Source: Chaetoderma sp. LZ-2023a (taxonomy: Eukaryota > Mollusca > Caudofoveata > Chaetodermatida > Chaetodermatidae). Taken from it: a DNA stretch of 64,000 nt. The translations under genes were made by a program, and so were the position numbers. The stretch's first letter is position 1, and the number at the start of each line of letters is the position of its first letter. The notes below the pieces were generated by a model. The model had not been told where the DNA came from. It worked only from the letters and a program-made list of their open reading frames with translations, and ran no database searches. This document shows, one piece after another, positions 24,101 to 36,100 of the stretch. The stretch spans positions 43,477,142 to 43,541,141 of the forward strand of contig CM067373.1 of NCBI GenBank assembly GCA_034401795.1, written 5' to 3'.

Positions 24101-27100
24101 GATGGCTTTCCGTGGGGTATCATCCAGAGTGGATGACAGGCCCGCCGTCGCGACTGTCTCTGGTGCCAGTCTGGACTCCCATTCCGAGAGATCCAGATCA
24201 AAGGTTGTGTATCGAGGAGGAAATAAATTCCCTCGTACAAAAAGGAGCTATTCAGCCGGCACAAAGGTGTCCGGGCTTCTATTCAACCCTGTTCTTGGTA
24301 ACAAAACGCACCGGTGGGTGGAGACCGATTCTCAACCTCAAGCCATTGAACAAGTTCATCGAGACGCCCAGTTTCAAGATGGAAACGGTGCGCTCGGTGT
24401 TGGCGGGGTTGGAGAGGGGGATGTGGACGGCGTCGATAGATTTGAAGGACGCTTATTTCCACATCCCCATCCACAGGAGTTTCTGTCGCTTCCTGAGATT
24501 TGCATTCCAGGGCAGACAGTGGGAATTCAGGGTGTTGCCCTTCGGAATTTCCACGGCTCCTCGGGTTTTCACCCGTGTGGTTCTTGCGATCACAGCATAC
24601 CTCCGCAGGAGAAGCATAGCAGTCCACACGTACATAGACGACTGGCTGTTGAAAGCGCACACCCGGGAAAGTTTGTCCGCCAATCTGGAGATTGTTTTGA
24701 AAATTCTCACAGACTTGGGCTGGATGATCAATTTCCCAAAATCAGAGCTGACTCCATCCCAGAAGTTTGTTTACCTGGGGATGTTCTTCGATCTGGAGAC
24801 AGGATATGTTTATCCTACTCAGGAGAGAGTTCAAATACTCATCTCGTTGATTCAGTCAGTGTGCGACAGTCGTCATGTCCTGGCACGGGTTTACTTGAGA
24901 ATGCTGGGGTTGATGGTTTCGTTGGAACCAGTCATTCCTCAGGCCGCCTTACGCAGGCGGCCGATCCAGTTGTTTCTCATGACACAATGGACCCAGAGTA
25001 CAGGTTCGCTGGACTCGAATGTGTCAGTGTTGGCGCCTCTGATTCACCACCTGCAATGGTGGTTGAATACAGAGAATCTCTTACCGGGGGTTTTGCTAAC
25101 CCCTCCCCACCCTCAGGTGACTGTGTATACAGATGCATCGATGGAGGGCTGGGGAGCTTGCCTGGAAGAATCCACGATATCAGGGCTTTGGAATCTGGAA
25201 CAGTCACAGGAACATATAAATCTACTGGAGCTAAGAGCAGTAGTCCTGGGCCTGGAACATTTCTTACAGAAAGTTCAGGGCAAGATTGTTCTTATTCGTT
25301 CAGACAACTCAACAGTTGTGACTTACATAAACCGCCAGGGCGGAACGAAGTCGCCCAGTCTCTGTATGATGACATGGAAACTGCTTTGTTGGTGTCTGGA
25401 TCACCAGATTACCTTGAAAGCAGTTCATATTCCGGGAAGGTTAAACCTGCTAGCAGACTCATTGAGCCGAAGGATGAGTGTTTTACCCACGGAATGGCAA
25501 CTAAATCAATGTGTGGCGGATCGTCTGTTCGACCATTGGGGGAAACCCAACATCGATTTGTTCGCAACGAAGAAGAATGCGAAGATGACGACGTACGTCT
25601 CTCCGATTCCGGATCCAAGCGCTTTCGCAACAGATGCGTTAGCTATCAGCTGGGGGAGAATGTATGCATACGCATTCCCTCCAGCAATCCTGATTCCAAA
25701 AATTCTTCAGAAAATCAGACAAGAGGAATGCCAAGTGCTTCTGATCGCCCCGGATTGGCCAAGCCGATCATGGTATACGGATCTGCTGGACCTTCTGGTC
25801 TGCAATCCGGTTCCTCTGCCTCTGATGGACGATATTATCTTCCAGGGCAAGGCCCTTCACAACAATCCGTCAATGTTCAGATTGACTGCATGGATGTTGT
25901 CAAGGAATCTAGAATTAAGGAGGGCTTTTCTGAGCAAGCAGCCATGTTTATGGCCAAAGCCAGGAGGGGGTCAACCTCCAGAGCATATAATTATAAAATC
26001 AACAGATTTGCAGAATGGTGCTCAAAAAGATGTATTGATCCAATGGATTCATCTATTCAAGTAGTAGCTGATTTCCTCTGTCACCTCTATGATGCCTATA
26101 GCCTCAAGCCTAACTCTATTGCTGGTTATAAGTCAGCATTAATGTCTGTTATTCCTTGCTTGGCTAAGAGGGGAAGTGATGAAGTAAATACATTGAATGT
26201 ATTAATTAAAGGCATGGGCAATCTAAGACCAAGGAATCCTCCTGTGATTCCGTCTTGGAGTTTATCGCTAGTGCTTCAAGTACTAGGTGATAAGCCTTTT
26301 GAACCACTTAGTTCCATTTCTATGAAACTATTAACACTGAAGACTGTGTTTTTAATTGCTGCGGCCTCGGCTAGGCGTAGGAGTGAGATTCATGCCTTAT
26401 CAGCCGAGGATGACCGTTTTGTGGTTTCAGGGGAAGGCCTTAAGCTGCTACCTAGGATTAATTTCTTGGCTAAAAATCAGTCGTTGAAATATCCAGGTCA
26501 ACCTATTATTTTGCCTGCTTTAACTAGATATGATCCTAATTCTAAAGCATGGTGTCCCGTCCGGGCGCTGCGCCGGTACAAACAACGTACGGCGGCATGG
26601 CGCACCGACCAGTCAGCGTTATGGTTGTCATATATTGAACCCCATGGGAGGGCTTCTAAGGACACCATTTCCAGGTGGATTGTGGAATGCATTCAGTTTT
26701 GCCATAAATCCGCCACCGGGAAGCAGGTTGACGTGGCCAAGGCTCACAGTGTCCGCGGCGTAGTGACATCCACGGCCCTATTTAATGGGGTCCCTGTGGA
26801 TGATATTATGTCGGTGGCTCAGTGGCACTGTGAGTCAAGTTTTACAGACCATTATCTCCGTGACACCTCTAATCCTCTCGCCTTGTCGGTTTTGAAAAAA
26901 TAAATCGGTTTATATTTTTTGAGGTGATTTCCTCATTACTTATATATATCACAATTAATTTATGGAAACACCCACTTTTTTGGGCCTGCATCAATCTTTA
27001 CCGATGGGAAGATGATGTCAGCAGCCATTTCAACAAGGTCAGTCTTGTTCATGTGTTGTCCGTTGTTGATTGTATTGTCACGATTACCCGTTATTAATAT

Positions 27101-30100
27101 GGTGATGGTTTGTGTATTTGTGTGGTTCATTGTTGAGAGTTACGAAAATGGAGCTTTTTCGTCTCTGTCCTGTAGTACATGGCACTTGTACGTAGAGAGC
27201 GTATAGGACATTGAGGTCAGTCGACTCTTCCTCCCAGGAAGGAGGGGGGGGGGAGCGCATATGACATTCGGTCATCTCTCATACATCGGTCGTGTTATCC
27301 GATGGTTAGTCAAATCCTGACTGTTTTTTTCTTACAGTTTCAGAAGTTTAAGTGCCTTAAACGCAGAAAAGCGTATTGGGATGAGCTGGTCTTTTGACCT
27401 CGCCTCCCTCCCGCCAGATTCACTTTCGAATTCTGGCAATATCAAAAGTATTAGGGAGGTAAGTATACTCTTGAAGTGAAATAAACGAAATCTAGGATTT
27501 CTTTTTTCACGAGAGAGTTGATACTTACCTCCCTAGATACGGACCCGGCCTCTCCACCCCACAGAGGCTCGGTCTTCAGGCTCTTAATAGTTGCATGTGT
27601 GTCAGCCAATAATCTAGTCAGAGGAAGTGCTAGTCTGCGCATGCGCGGTGGTGGGGCTGGCATCCGCCAGACTACGCTCTGACTCCCTGCCCAGTAGGGG
27701 CACCTAACTGTTTTAAATCTGAGTGTTTATTGAGTGAAAGCCAATATTTAGCAATATCAAAAGTATTAGGGAGGTAAGTATCAACTCTCTCGTGAAAAAA
27801 GAAATCCTAGATTTCGTTTATTTCACTTCAAGAGTATACTTACCTCCCTAATACTTTTGATATTGCTAAATATTGGCTTTCACTCAATAAACACTCAGAT
27901 TTAAAACAGTTAGGTGCCCCTACTGGGCAGGGAGTCAGAGCGTAGTCTGGCGGATGCCAGCCCCACCACCGCGCATGCGCAGACTAGCACTTCCTCTTTG
28001 CTAGATTATTGGCAGAGAGAACACACATGTCTTTTTGAAACATAAGCTTTTCTTACTCTTAAACTGTTTAATTGGTGTTATTTTGGAGTGATAGTATCTG
28101 ATTTGGATGGCTGGAAGGAACACTTCGCCACAGGAGGACTTAGGACCTTTAAATCAGGTGACTTCTAGTAAAATTAGCGAGTTTTCTTCCCGGTGTATTG
28201 TGTTTCCGGGACTCGCGTTTACCGTGATAAGCGCCTTGGTTAGTTGGTTTATGTCAACTCGGTGCTACCTAGGGCTAATTTCTCTTTCTGTTTATGTCCA
28301 CAGGTCTGTATGACGCTAGGTGGTGACATCACAGCAGCAGAGAGTTAGTTTTCTCTCCACCATGGTTCCATTTCCTACTAACACTGTTAGGTTATCTAAC
28401 CAAATGAAAAATTATGTCCAGTGAGTTGGAGGCCTAGTATAAAGGTCTTCTCACTTTGCCCTCTTGATCCAATTCCTTCCCCATGAGGTGGAGAGAGTTA
28501 AGAGGCGTGCAGATGGTGGAGTTCTCCGGTTCGTCACGTTGGATGGTTTGTCTATACAAAGTGTCAGGTATCTAGTTGTTGATAATGTGGTGATGTTAAT
28601 TATTGTAAACAAACAAAGGGAGATAATTAACATTTTTGCCAGAAAAGAGTTATCTATATGTATCTGATGGTTGTGTAGTCGACTTATCCATTCAGCATAC
28701 AATTCGTCCTTGCACTTGGATGTTTTGTTGGGATCGAATTTTTCCTGTCACGGGATTAATGACGTCATAATCAGCCTGGCTATGTATTTATCAGCAATTC
28801 AAGCGCTATGCTGGTTTCTGATGTATATTGATCTTTATGATCGTTTTCCTTCTCTTTGAGTTGGTTTGAGTTTCTAAGCTTAACTAGTTGCTCATACTCC
28901 TTGTCCTTTGCCCTGTTTCAGGGACCGGGTTGCGCGTCCTGTGGACGTTTTCTTCTTGAAAAGTTCTGGCCTCATCTGTGCTATCAATGTAGCCCTTGTG
29001 GTCCCTTGGTTAATTGTGACATATGTAAGCACTGGGGGGGGCGAGTTAATGTCCGAATTCTTGTGCTGCTTACAGGCGACGGACAAGGTGGTAGAGGAGG
29101 AGAAGAAGAAGAAGCGGAAACGAGAGGTTGTAAGTAGGAAGGGTAAGGGGAAGGTCTCGTCCGCGGTGGATATGGAGGCCTTCCGGACCGAGATGTTGGG
29201 AGAGATGAAGAGGACAATAAAGGATTTGGTTCCAGGGTTGCTTCGTGGCATGCTTCCTGGACCAAATCCTTTACTGTCCTCATCATCGGCTTCGGAGCAG
29301 GTAATCCCCGCCTCTGGATCGGTTTTCCTTAGACCGCTTCCGTTGTTCGACGATCCAGAGGTGGCCCCATTAGAGGGGGCGTTCCACGACCCTGGCAGCA
29401 GGCTTATTGCCGCGCCGAGAGGGGACCGTGGACGGTTGTCGCTGGAACCCGCGGGCTGCTTATCAGTCCAGGGGTATCCGCACGCCGCGGTGGCCAGTAC
29501 CTCCTATGGCACCGTTCCTGGTCAGCCCGGGTTAGCTCTCTTTGCTGACCCGGGGTCTAATCTTTCTGACCAGGGTGATGAGGATTACCTGCTAGGGTCG
29601 CCGTCTGACGACGTGGACATGGATGAAGAAGTTTGTGCACCCCTCGCGGGGAATACAGGCGGCTTCTTCCACGGTTTTACTCACCCTGGAGTAGAGTCCG
29701 CGGCTCAGGTGGTGGCCCAGGGCGCTGCTGATGGCCAGCGGTACCGCATACCTCGGCTTGCCGAGGGTGTTGCTGGTGCTGGCCGGGCCCGTGGTGGGGC
29801 GGTATATACCCCGCGCTCTGCCACGGTGCCTGCTCCTGGTCAAACCAGTGATGTTGTCATGCCGGTGCTATCAGGCCCGCATGTTTTCCCTGGCTTGCCA
29901 GGTGTATCAGCATACCCGCCGTCAAGCTCTACTGCTTGCGCTCAGGAGGAAGACGAAGGACCCCGTCTTGTAGAGCGCTCGCAGTTAGCCACGGAGGAGG
30001 ATTGGTCTGACGCTTGCCAGTGGTTGGTGAGCGTTAGGCCTGATCTGCCCGTGGAGCAGTCGCCTAGCCAGCGTGACCACAGGCCGTGGTTGGCTGGGAA

Positions 30101-33100
30101 ACCGACTGCTAACGCTATGCCTTCTCTGCCGCTGGCGGAGCATGTCGTTGACATGTTCAAGGCGGCGGAGACGTCCATTAACTCGAGTGGACGTCTCGCG
30201 AAGGCCCCTCGCGAGGTGGCCAGGCGTTGTCGCATCGTGCCCCTGGATTACCAGCGGTACGGTGTGGTACCCAAGCCCAGCGTGGATGACCGCGCGGCTT
30301 TGGGTGAGGATGCGCGGCCAGGCTCCCGTTCTGACACGGGGGTCTTGTGCTCGAACGCGTTGCGTTCGGCGAATACCGCGTTGCGTGATGCGGAGGAGAG
30401 TGGGAGGGCTTCGATTGCCGCTCTGTCCCACGTCTCCCAGCTGTTACAGGGGGTAGTAACGGCATCCGCATCGCGCCAGTCAAGCCCGGTCACGGTCCAG
30501 CGAGCCATCCAGGATGGTATTAACCTGGCGCTGGACTGTATGACTCGGGCGGTGACCAGGAGTGTCCGGGCAAGACGCACGTTTGCCCTGGACAATCTGT
30601 GCCCGTCTCAGGACCTGTACAATAGGCTACTCCGTACGCCTATGACGGGTCCTGGTCTTTTTGGAGGTGAGGGATGTCGCCACCTCCAGGAGACGGTCAC
30701 CCTGGTGAATAACCAGAGGGCGCTGCGCGAGCAGTTTGAAGTGCTGCGTCGTGCTAACGTTCGCGCCGCGGCCCCTGCGTATCGTCCCCTGCAGGCTCGA
30801 GGTGGTGCTGGCCAAGTCAGAGGCCAGCCACCGTCGCAGCGTCGGCCTCGGCCGCGTGCGATTCGGCCAGCAGCGAGGGGGGCGCAGGTTCCTCAGGCGC
30901 CGTCAGCCAGGCAGCCGCCCGCGCACCAAGGTGCGCGCGGGGTGGGGCGGGGCGCGCAAGGATCTGGGCGTGGTTATCGGTCCTGACAGGACGCTTACCG
31001 CGGTAAGAACCACTCCGGTGTGTATGGCAACGGAGACAGTGCCGCTCTTGCATGCCTTGTGTCCACCGCGGTCCCTAGGTGGACCGGTGGGAGGCCGGCT
31101 AGCCGACCACATGCAAGAGTGGGAACGGTTAACTCAGGACCGTTTAGTCTTGCGATGGCTTTCCGTCGGGTATCATCCAGAGTGGATGACAGGCCCGCCG
31201 TCGCGACTGTCTCTAGTGCCAGTCTGTGGACTCCCATTCCGAGAGAGCCAGAGCAAAGGTTGTGTATCGAGGAGGAGATAAATTCCCTCGTACAAAAAGG
31301 AGCTATTCAGCCGGCACAAGGGTGTCCGGGCTTCTATTCAACCCTGTTCTTAGTAACAAAACGCACCGGAGGGTGGAGACCGATTCTCAACCTCAAGCCA
31401 TTGAACAAGTTCATCGAGACGCCCAGTTTCAAGATGGAAACGGTGCGCTCGGTGTTGGCGGGGTTGGAGAGGGGGATGTGGACGGCGTCGATAGATTTGA
31501 AGGACGCTTATTTCCACATCCCCATCCACGGGAGTTTCTGTCGCTTCCTGAGATTTGCATTCCAGGGCAGACAGTGGGAATTCAGGGTGTTACCCTTCGG
31601 AATTTCCACGGCTCCTTGGGTTTTCACCCGTGTGGTTCTTGCGATCACAGCATACCTCCGCAGGAGAAGCATAGCAGTCCACACGTACATAGACGACTGG
31701 CTGTTGAAAGCGCACACCCGGGAAAGTTTGTCGGCCAATCTGGAGATTGTTTTGAAAACTCTCACAGACTTAGGCTGGATGATCAATTTCCCAAAATCAG
31801 AGCTGACTCCATCCCAGAAGTTTGTTTACCTGGGGATGTTCTTCGATCTAGAGACAGGATATGTTTATCCTACTCAGGAGAGAGTTCAGAAACTCATCTC
31901 GTTAATTCAGTCAGTGTGCGACAGTCGTCATGTCCTGGCACGGGTTTACTTGAGAATGCTGGGGTTGATGGTTTCATTGGAACCAGTCATTCCTCAGGCC
32001 GCCTTACGCAGGCGGCCGATCCAGTTATTTCTCATGACACAATGGACCCAGAGTACAGGTTCGCTGGACTCGAATGTGTCAGTGTTGGCGCCTCTCATTC
32101 ACCACCTGCAATGGTGGTTGAATACAGAGAATCTCTTGCCGGGGGTTTTGCTAACCCCTCCCCACCCTCAGGTGACTGTGTATACAGATGCATCGATGGA
32201 GGGCTGGGGAGCTTGCCTGGAAGAGTACACGATATCAGGGCTTTGGAATCTGGAACAGTCAAAGGAACATATAAATCTACTGGAGCTAAGAGCAGTAGTC
32301 CTGGGCCTGGAACATTTCTTACAGAAAGTTCAGGGCAAGATTGTTCTTATTCGTTCAGACAACTCAACAGTTGTGACTTACATAAACCGCCAGGGCGGAA
32401 CGAAGTCGCCCAGTCTCTGTATGATGACATGGAAGCTGCTTTGTTGGTGTCTGGATCACCAGATTACCTTGAAAGCAGTTCATATTCCGGGAAGGTTAAA
32501 CCTGCTAGCAGAGTCATTGAGCCGAAGGATGAGTGTTTTACCCACGGAATGGCAACTAAATCAATGTGTGGCGGATCGTCTGTTCGACCATTGGGGGAAA
32601 CCCAACATCGATTTGTTCGCAACGAAGAAGAATGCGAAGATGACGACGTACGTCTCTCCGATTCCGGATCCAAGCGCTTTCGCAACAGATGCGTTAGCTA
32701 TCAGCTGGGGGAGAATGTATGCATACGCATTCTACTTCGAATAATACTTACCAGATGTACTATTATGATAATGTCTATTATCCAGTCTAGGTCAAAATAA
32801 ACAATTAAAACTCCGCACTCTCCTGGTCCTGCCCATACTGTGTCCGGGAATACCATAGCCGCAGGTACCGAGTCCATTCCCAATCACAGTCAGATTCGTC
32901 TATTTTGCGCTTGTTTCAAGTCGCATGTGTTTAGAGTGTCATTTAATTGATAAATTAAGCAGTTTTAGCGCGTGTTTGTGAAAACCATCGCTGGACTAAT
33001 GGAGGAACTTGGAAAATCATCACAGGGGCAGGTTGTATCAATCTAGAATTTATACATTCGTGCCATAATGACTGTTTGAAATTTCCTTAAATTGGCACAT

Positions 33101-36100
33101 TGCTTTATAATGGTAGCCATTGTTGGAGTCGCTTCTGTACCCGTTAACTTTTAGTTTTAATTCGGGTACTCGGTTAATTTCTCTTGCGACTCGGTTCCTC
33201 TAAGATGGATGCGTCCTTAGCCAAGATGGCGGCGCCCATGTAATATGTCGTTATTGGCTTGGGGTATCCAGGCACTCTGTTATCGCCGATTTTAGCTCTC
33301 GCTTCATTGTCGAGGGTGTTTGTAGTGATCGGCGAGGTTTTCTTGGTTATTTAACGCTAGTTAAAGGCTGAGTTGTGTTTTGTAAAATTTTCACTCAAAA
33401 AAGTTTCAAATATTTCCTGCCTAAGACTTGTTATCATTAATTTAAGAGAAAGTTAATGTGTTTAAGAAATCTTAACTATCAAGTCTATTGTGCGTATTGC
33501 TCGTCATCACTTGTCATGTGCAGCGTTTTAATTCTCCTCTGTGTTCGCAGAAACCGAAGAACCCGGACACGTTGTGCCAGAAGTGTAATAGGTTCATGAA
33601 ACGCAAGTATCTTGGACATCACTGTGTGGCGTGTGCGAGGTGTAAGGTCGGCAGTCCGTGTGATGTGTGCGCCAAGTGGTCGTCGGCAATGGTGGCTGAG
33701 TTTGACAGGGATCGACGGGCGAGGCTGGAGCGCATAGAGAAGGATAAGACAGTGAAGCGTCAGCAGGCGTCGTTGGTTGGACTGGAAGGTCGGCTGAATG
33801 AGAGGATGGATTCAGCACTGGGCGTATGGGCGGCCCAGTTCAAGGCCATGTTTGATTCATTACAGTCCACGGGTCCGGTGAGGCAAGCTGGTGCAGGGCA
33901 ACCATTAGGTGGTCCGGCTAGTTTTGCTGAGGGCCATGCACCTGACCTTTCTCTGTCCTCGGCTCAAGAGCCGTCGGTAGAGGAAGAAGAATTCCTGTTG
34001 ATGGAAGATTCCGGCATGCCGGATCTTTCAATGTCGGCAATGCCGAGTACGTCCCAGGGGTCTCCCTCGGGATTTGTACGGGTTTGCCAGGCGGATGGTG
34101 ATGTCGACGTTCCGTCGGGCATTTTTCATCCGTCGCTTGTGCAACCGGATATGCCGGCGGAGCCGTGGTTTGCGGTTCCGACGGCTATCCCGACGGCGTT
34201 GGGTGCGGCTCCTATCGGAGTTACCGTGCCAGCCGTGATTGAGGCGGTCGTAGTCCCGGATCCCGTGTTGGAGCCGATGGACTGCGGAGAATCCGTATCC
34301 GACGGTTCGTTGGATACCGGTGCCGCTGGTAGTCGCGCTACGGATGCGCTCTGTCCTGGCAGAGACGTTTATCGTAGCGCTCAGCATGGATCGTCGGTGG
34401 CCCTCTCATCTAAGGGAGAGAGGGAAGATGAAAACGGAAGTTCTTTAATGGACGATTCCGCTTTCTGCGCCGAGGCTGAATGGGTGCAGGTCCTTGGATG
34501 GATGACCAATCGTCTCGGGTTGGCATCAGATCTAGGATCTCAGCGCGATCCGGCGATGGAGCGGATGTCAGAGCGTGCGGCTAGCGCTCTGTCCAGTGGC
34601 TCTTCGGCCATGCCTACACTCCCCTTGGACACGCAGACTTCTGACATGTTGGAAGTTGCGGCATATCGTCTGGTTCAGCCAGACTATGCATTGCCCAAGG
34701 CCCCGAAGGGGATAAGGAGTAGGGTCCGTTTTCCGGAGCAGGCCTATCATCAATACGCCAGGGTTCCACGGCTTTCCGTTGCGGAACGTGAGGCGCTGAA
34801 TAGGCCGTTGGCTGGGAAGGCCAAGGGGCGGTCACGTCCCTTGGTTTCCCAGACCAACAAAGACCCGTTTAATGAGCTCACGCTCATTGAGGATGCGGCT
34901 AGGGCAGCCATGGCTGCGCTGTCGCACGGGTGTACCGTCCTGCAGGGTATGCTGGACTGCACGGCGGAAGGCGGACAGGTGCCAGAGGCTGCTCCCGGAG
35001 TTGTTCGGGACACCATGCGCCTGTCTCAGGATTGCCTGGCCAGGGTGATCACAAGAACTTTAGCAGAGCGGCGGAGAATGGTTCTCGATTGTGTGGAACC
35101 AGGACCGGAAATGAGGGCAGCGTTATCTTCTGCGCCTTTCATTGGTCCAGGCTTGTTCGGCGGCTCGGCACGACAAGCGCTTTCTAAAGTTGCATCGATG
35201 GTGGCGGAGCAAGAGGTGGTCGGCAAGTCGTGGAAGTCGACCAAGAGGACTCAGCCGCAACAGTCCTACCGTCAACACAGACAGGACCAGCAGAGGCAGC
35301 GTCCTAGATCGCCCTTCCGTCCTTCTGCCCGTGATGCCCATAGGCCATCCGGAGCACAAGGGCCTGGCCGTTCGTCCACATACAAGCCCTCTAGTAAGAG
35401 GCCGTATGAGGACGACAGGAAGGGTGGCGGTTCGGGCCGTGGCGGCTACCGTAAGGATAGTCGCGGCGGCGGTTCCGGACCGTCATACCACAAGAAGCCG
35501 CGGGGCGGCCGTGGGGCTCGTTCCTGACGGGTTTCCGGCGGAATCAATACCGGCGGCTTTGGAAACAAATGGAGTCGAGAATCTTCACCCATGCGATGTA
35601 GCGTCTTGTCGGCTAATCTCGACCGACAACTGTGTGCAGATTCCTTCCGTCGGAGGCAGACTTCAGCTATTCCTAAGCCAATGGGAACAGGTCGTGCGCG
35701 ACTATTTAGTCTGTCAGTGGATAAGAAACGGCTACGATCCGGACTGGCTCATCCATCAATCGTTAGTTCCGTTAACCTCGACTCCAATATGGACTCCTAT
35801 TCCAAGGGAATTAGACCGTCTAGTTGCCATTCAGTCAGAGATAGAATCGCTTCGTCTGAAGAAGGCGATTCACCTGGTAGCCGATCAGTCATCACTGGGC
35901 TTCTATTCGATTATGTTCCTAGTTCCGAAGCGTACCGGAGGGTGGAGACCAATTCTCAATCTCAAACCGTTGAACAAATTTATTCTTTCTCCCAGGTTTC
36001 AGATGGAGACGGTAGCAGCTGTGATGACAGGGCTCAGGAAAGGCATGTGGGCGGTATCAATAGATCTGAAGGATGCTTATTTTCATATTCCAATGTCAAT

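Larger units (their letters stand above)
20771..27820 (+). mobile_element. DIRS-type retrotransposon A2 (apparently intact)
   Basis: The reference copy of family A, 7,050 bp. Order: left ITR, 17-codon leader exon, intron 21108-21869, gag, RT-RNase H in the +1 frame, YR in the gag frame, 530 bp non-coding, ICR, right ITR. Inverted repeats plus an ICR separate it from LTR elements and from the split-direct-repeat Ngaro/PAT types. The YR replaces an integrase. All frames are open. Its right end is joined directly to the left end of A3 (CGTTTA|TTTCACTTC at 27820/27821), the sequence of a circle junction. Nearly identical to A4 and A5, so recent. Confidence 0.96.

Noticed and set aside
20771..27820. 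Ngaro/VIPER or Crypton classification
   Set aside because: Ngaro types have split direct repeats and Cryptons lack RT. Here inverted repeats, ICR and RT all point to the DIRS1 type.
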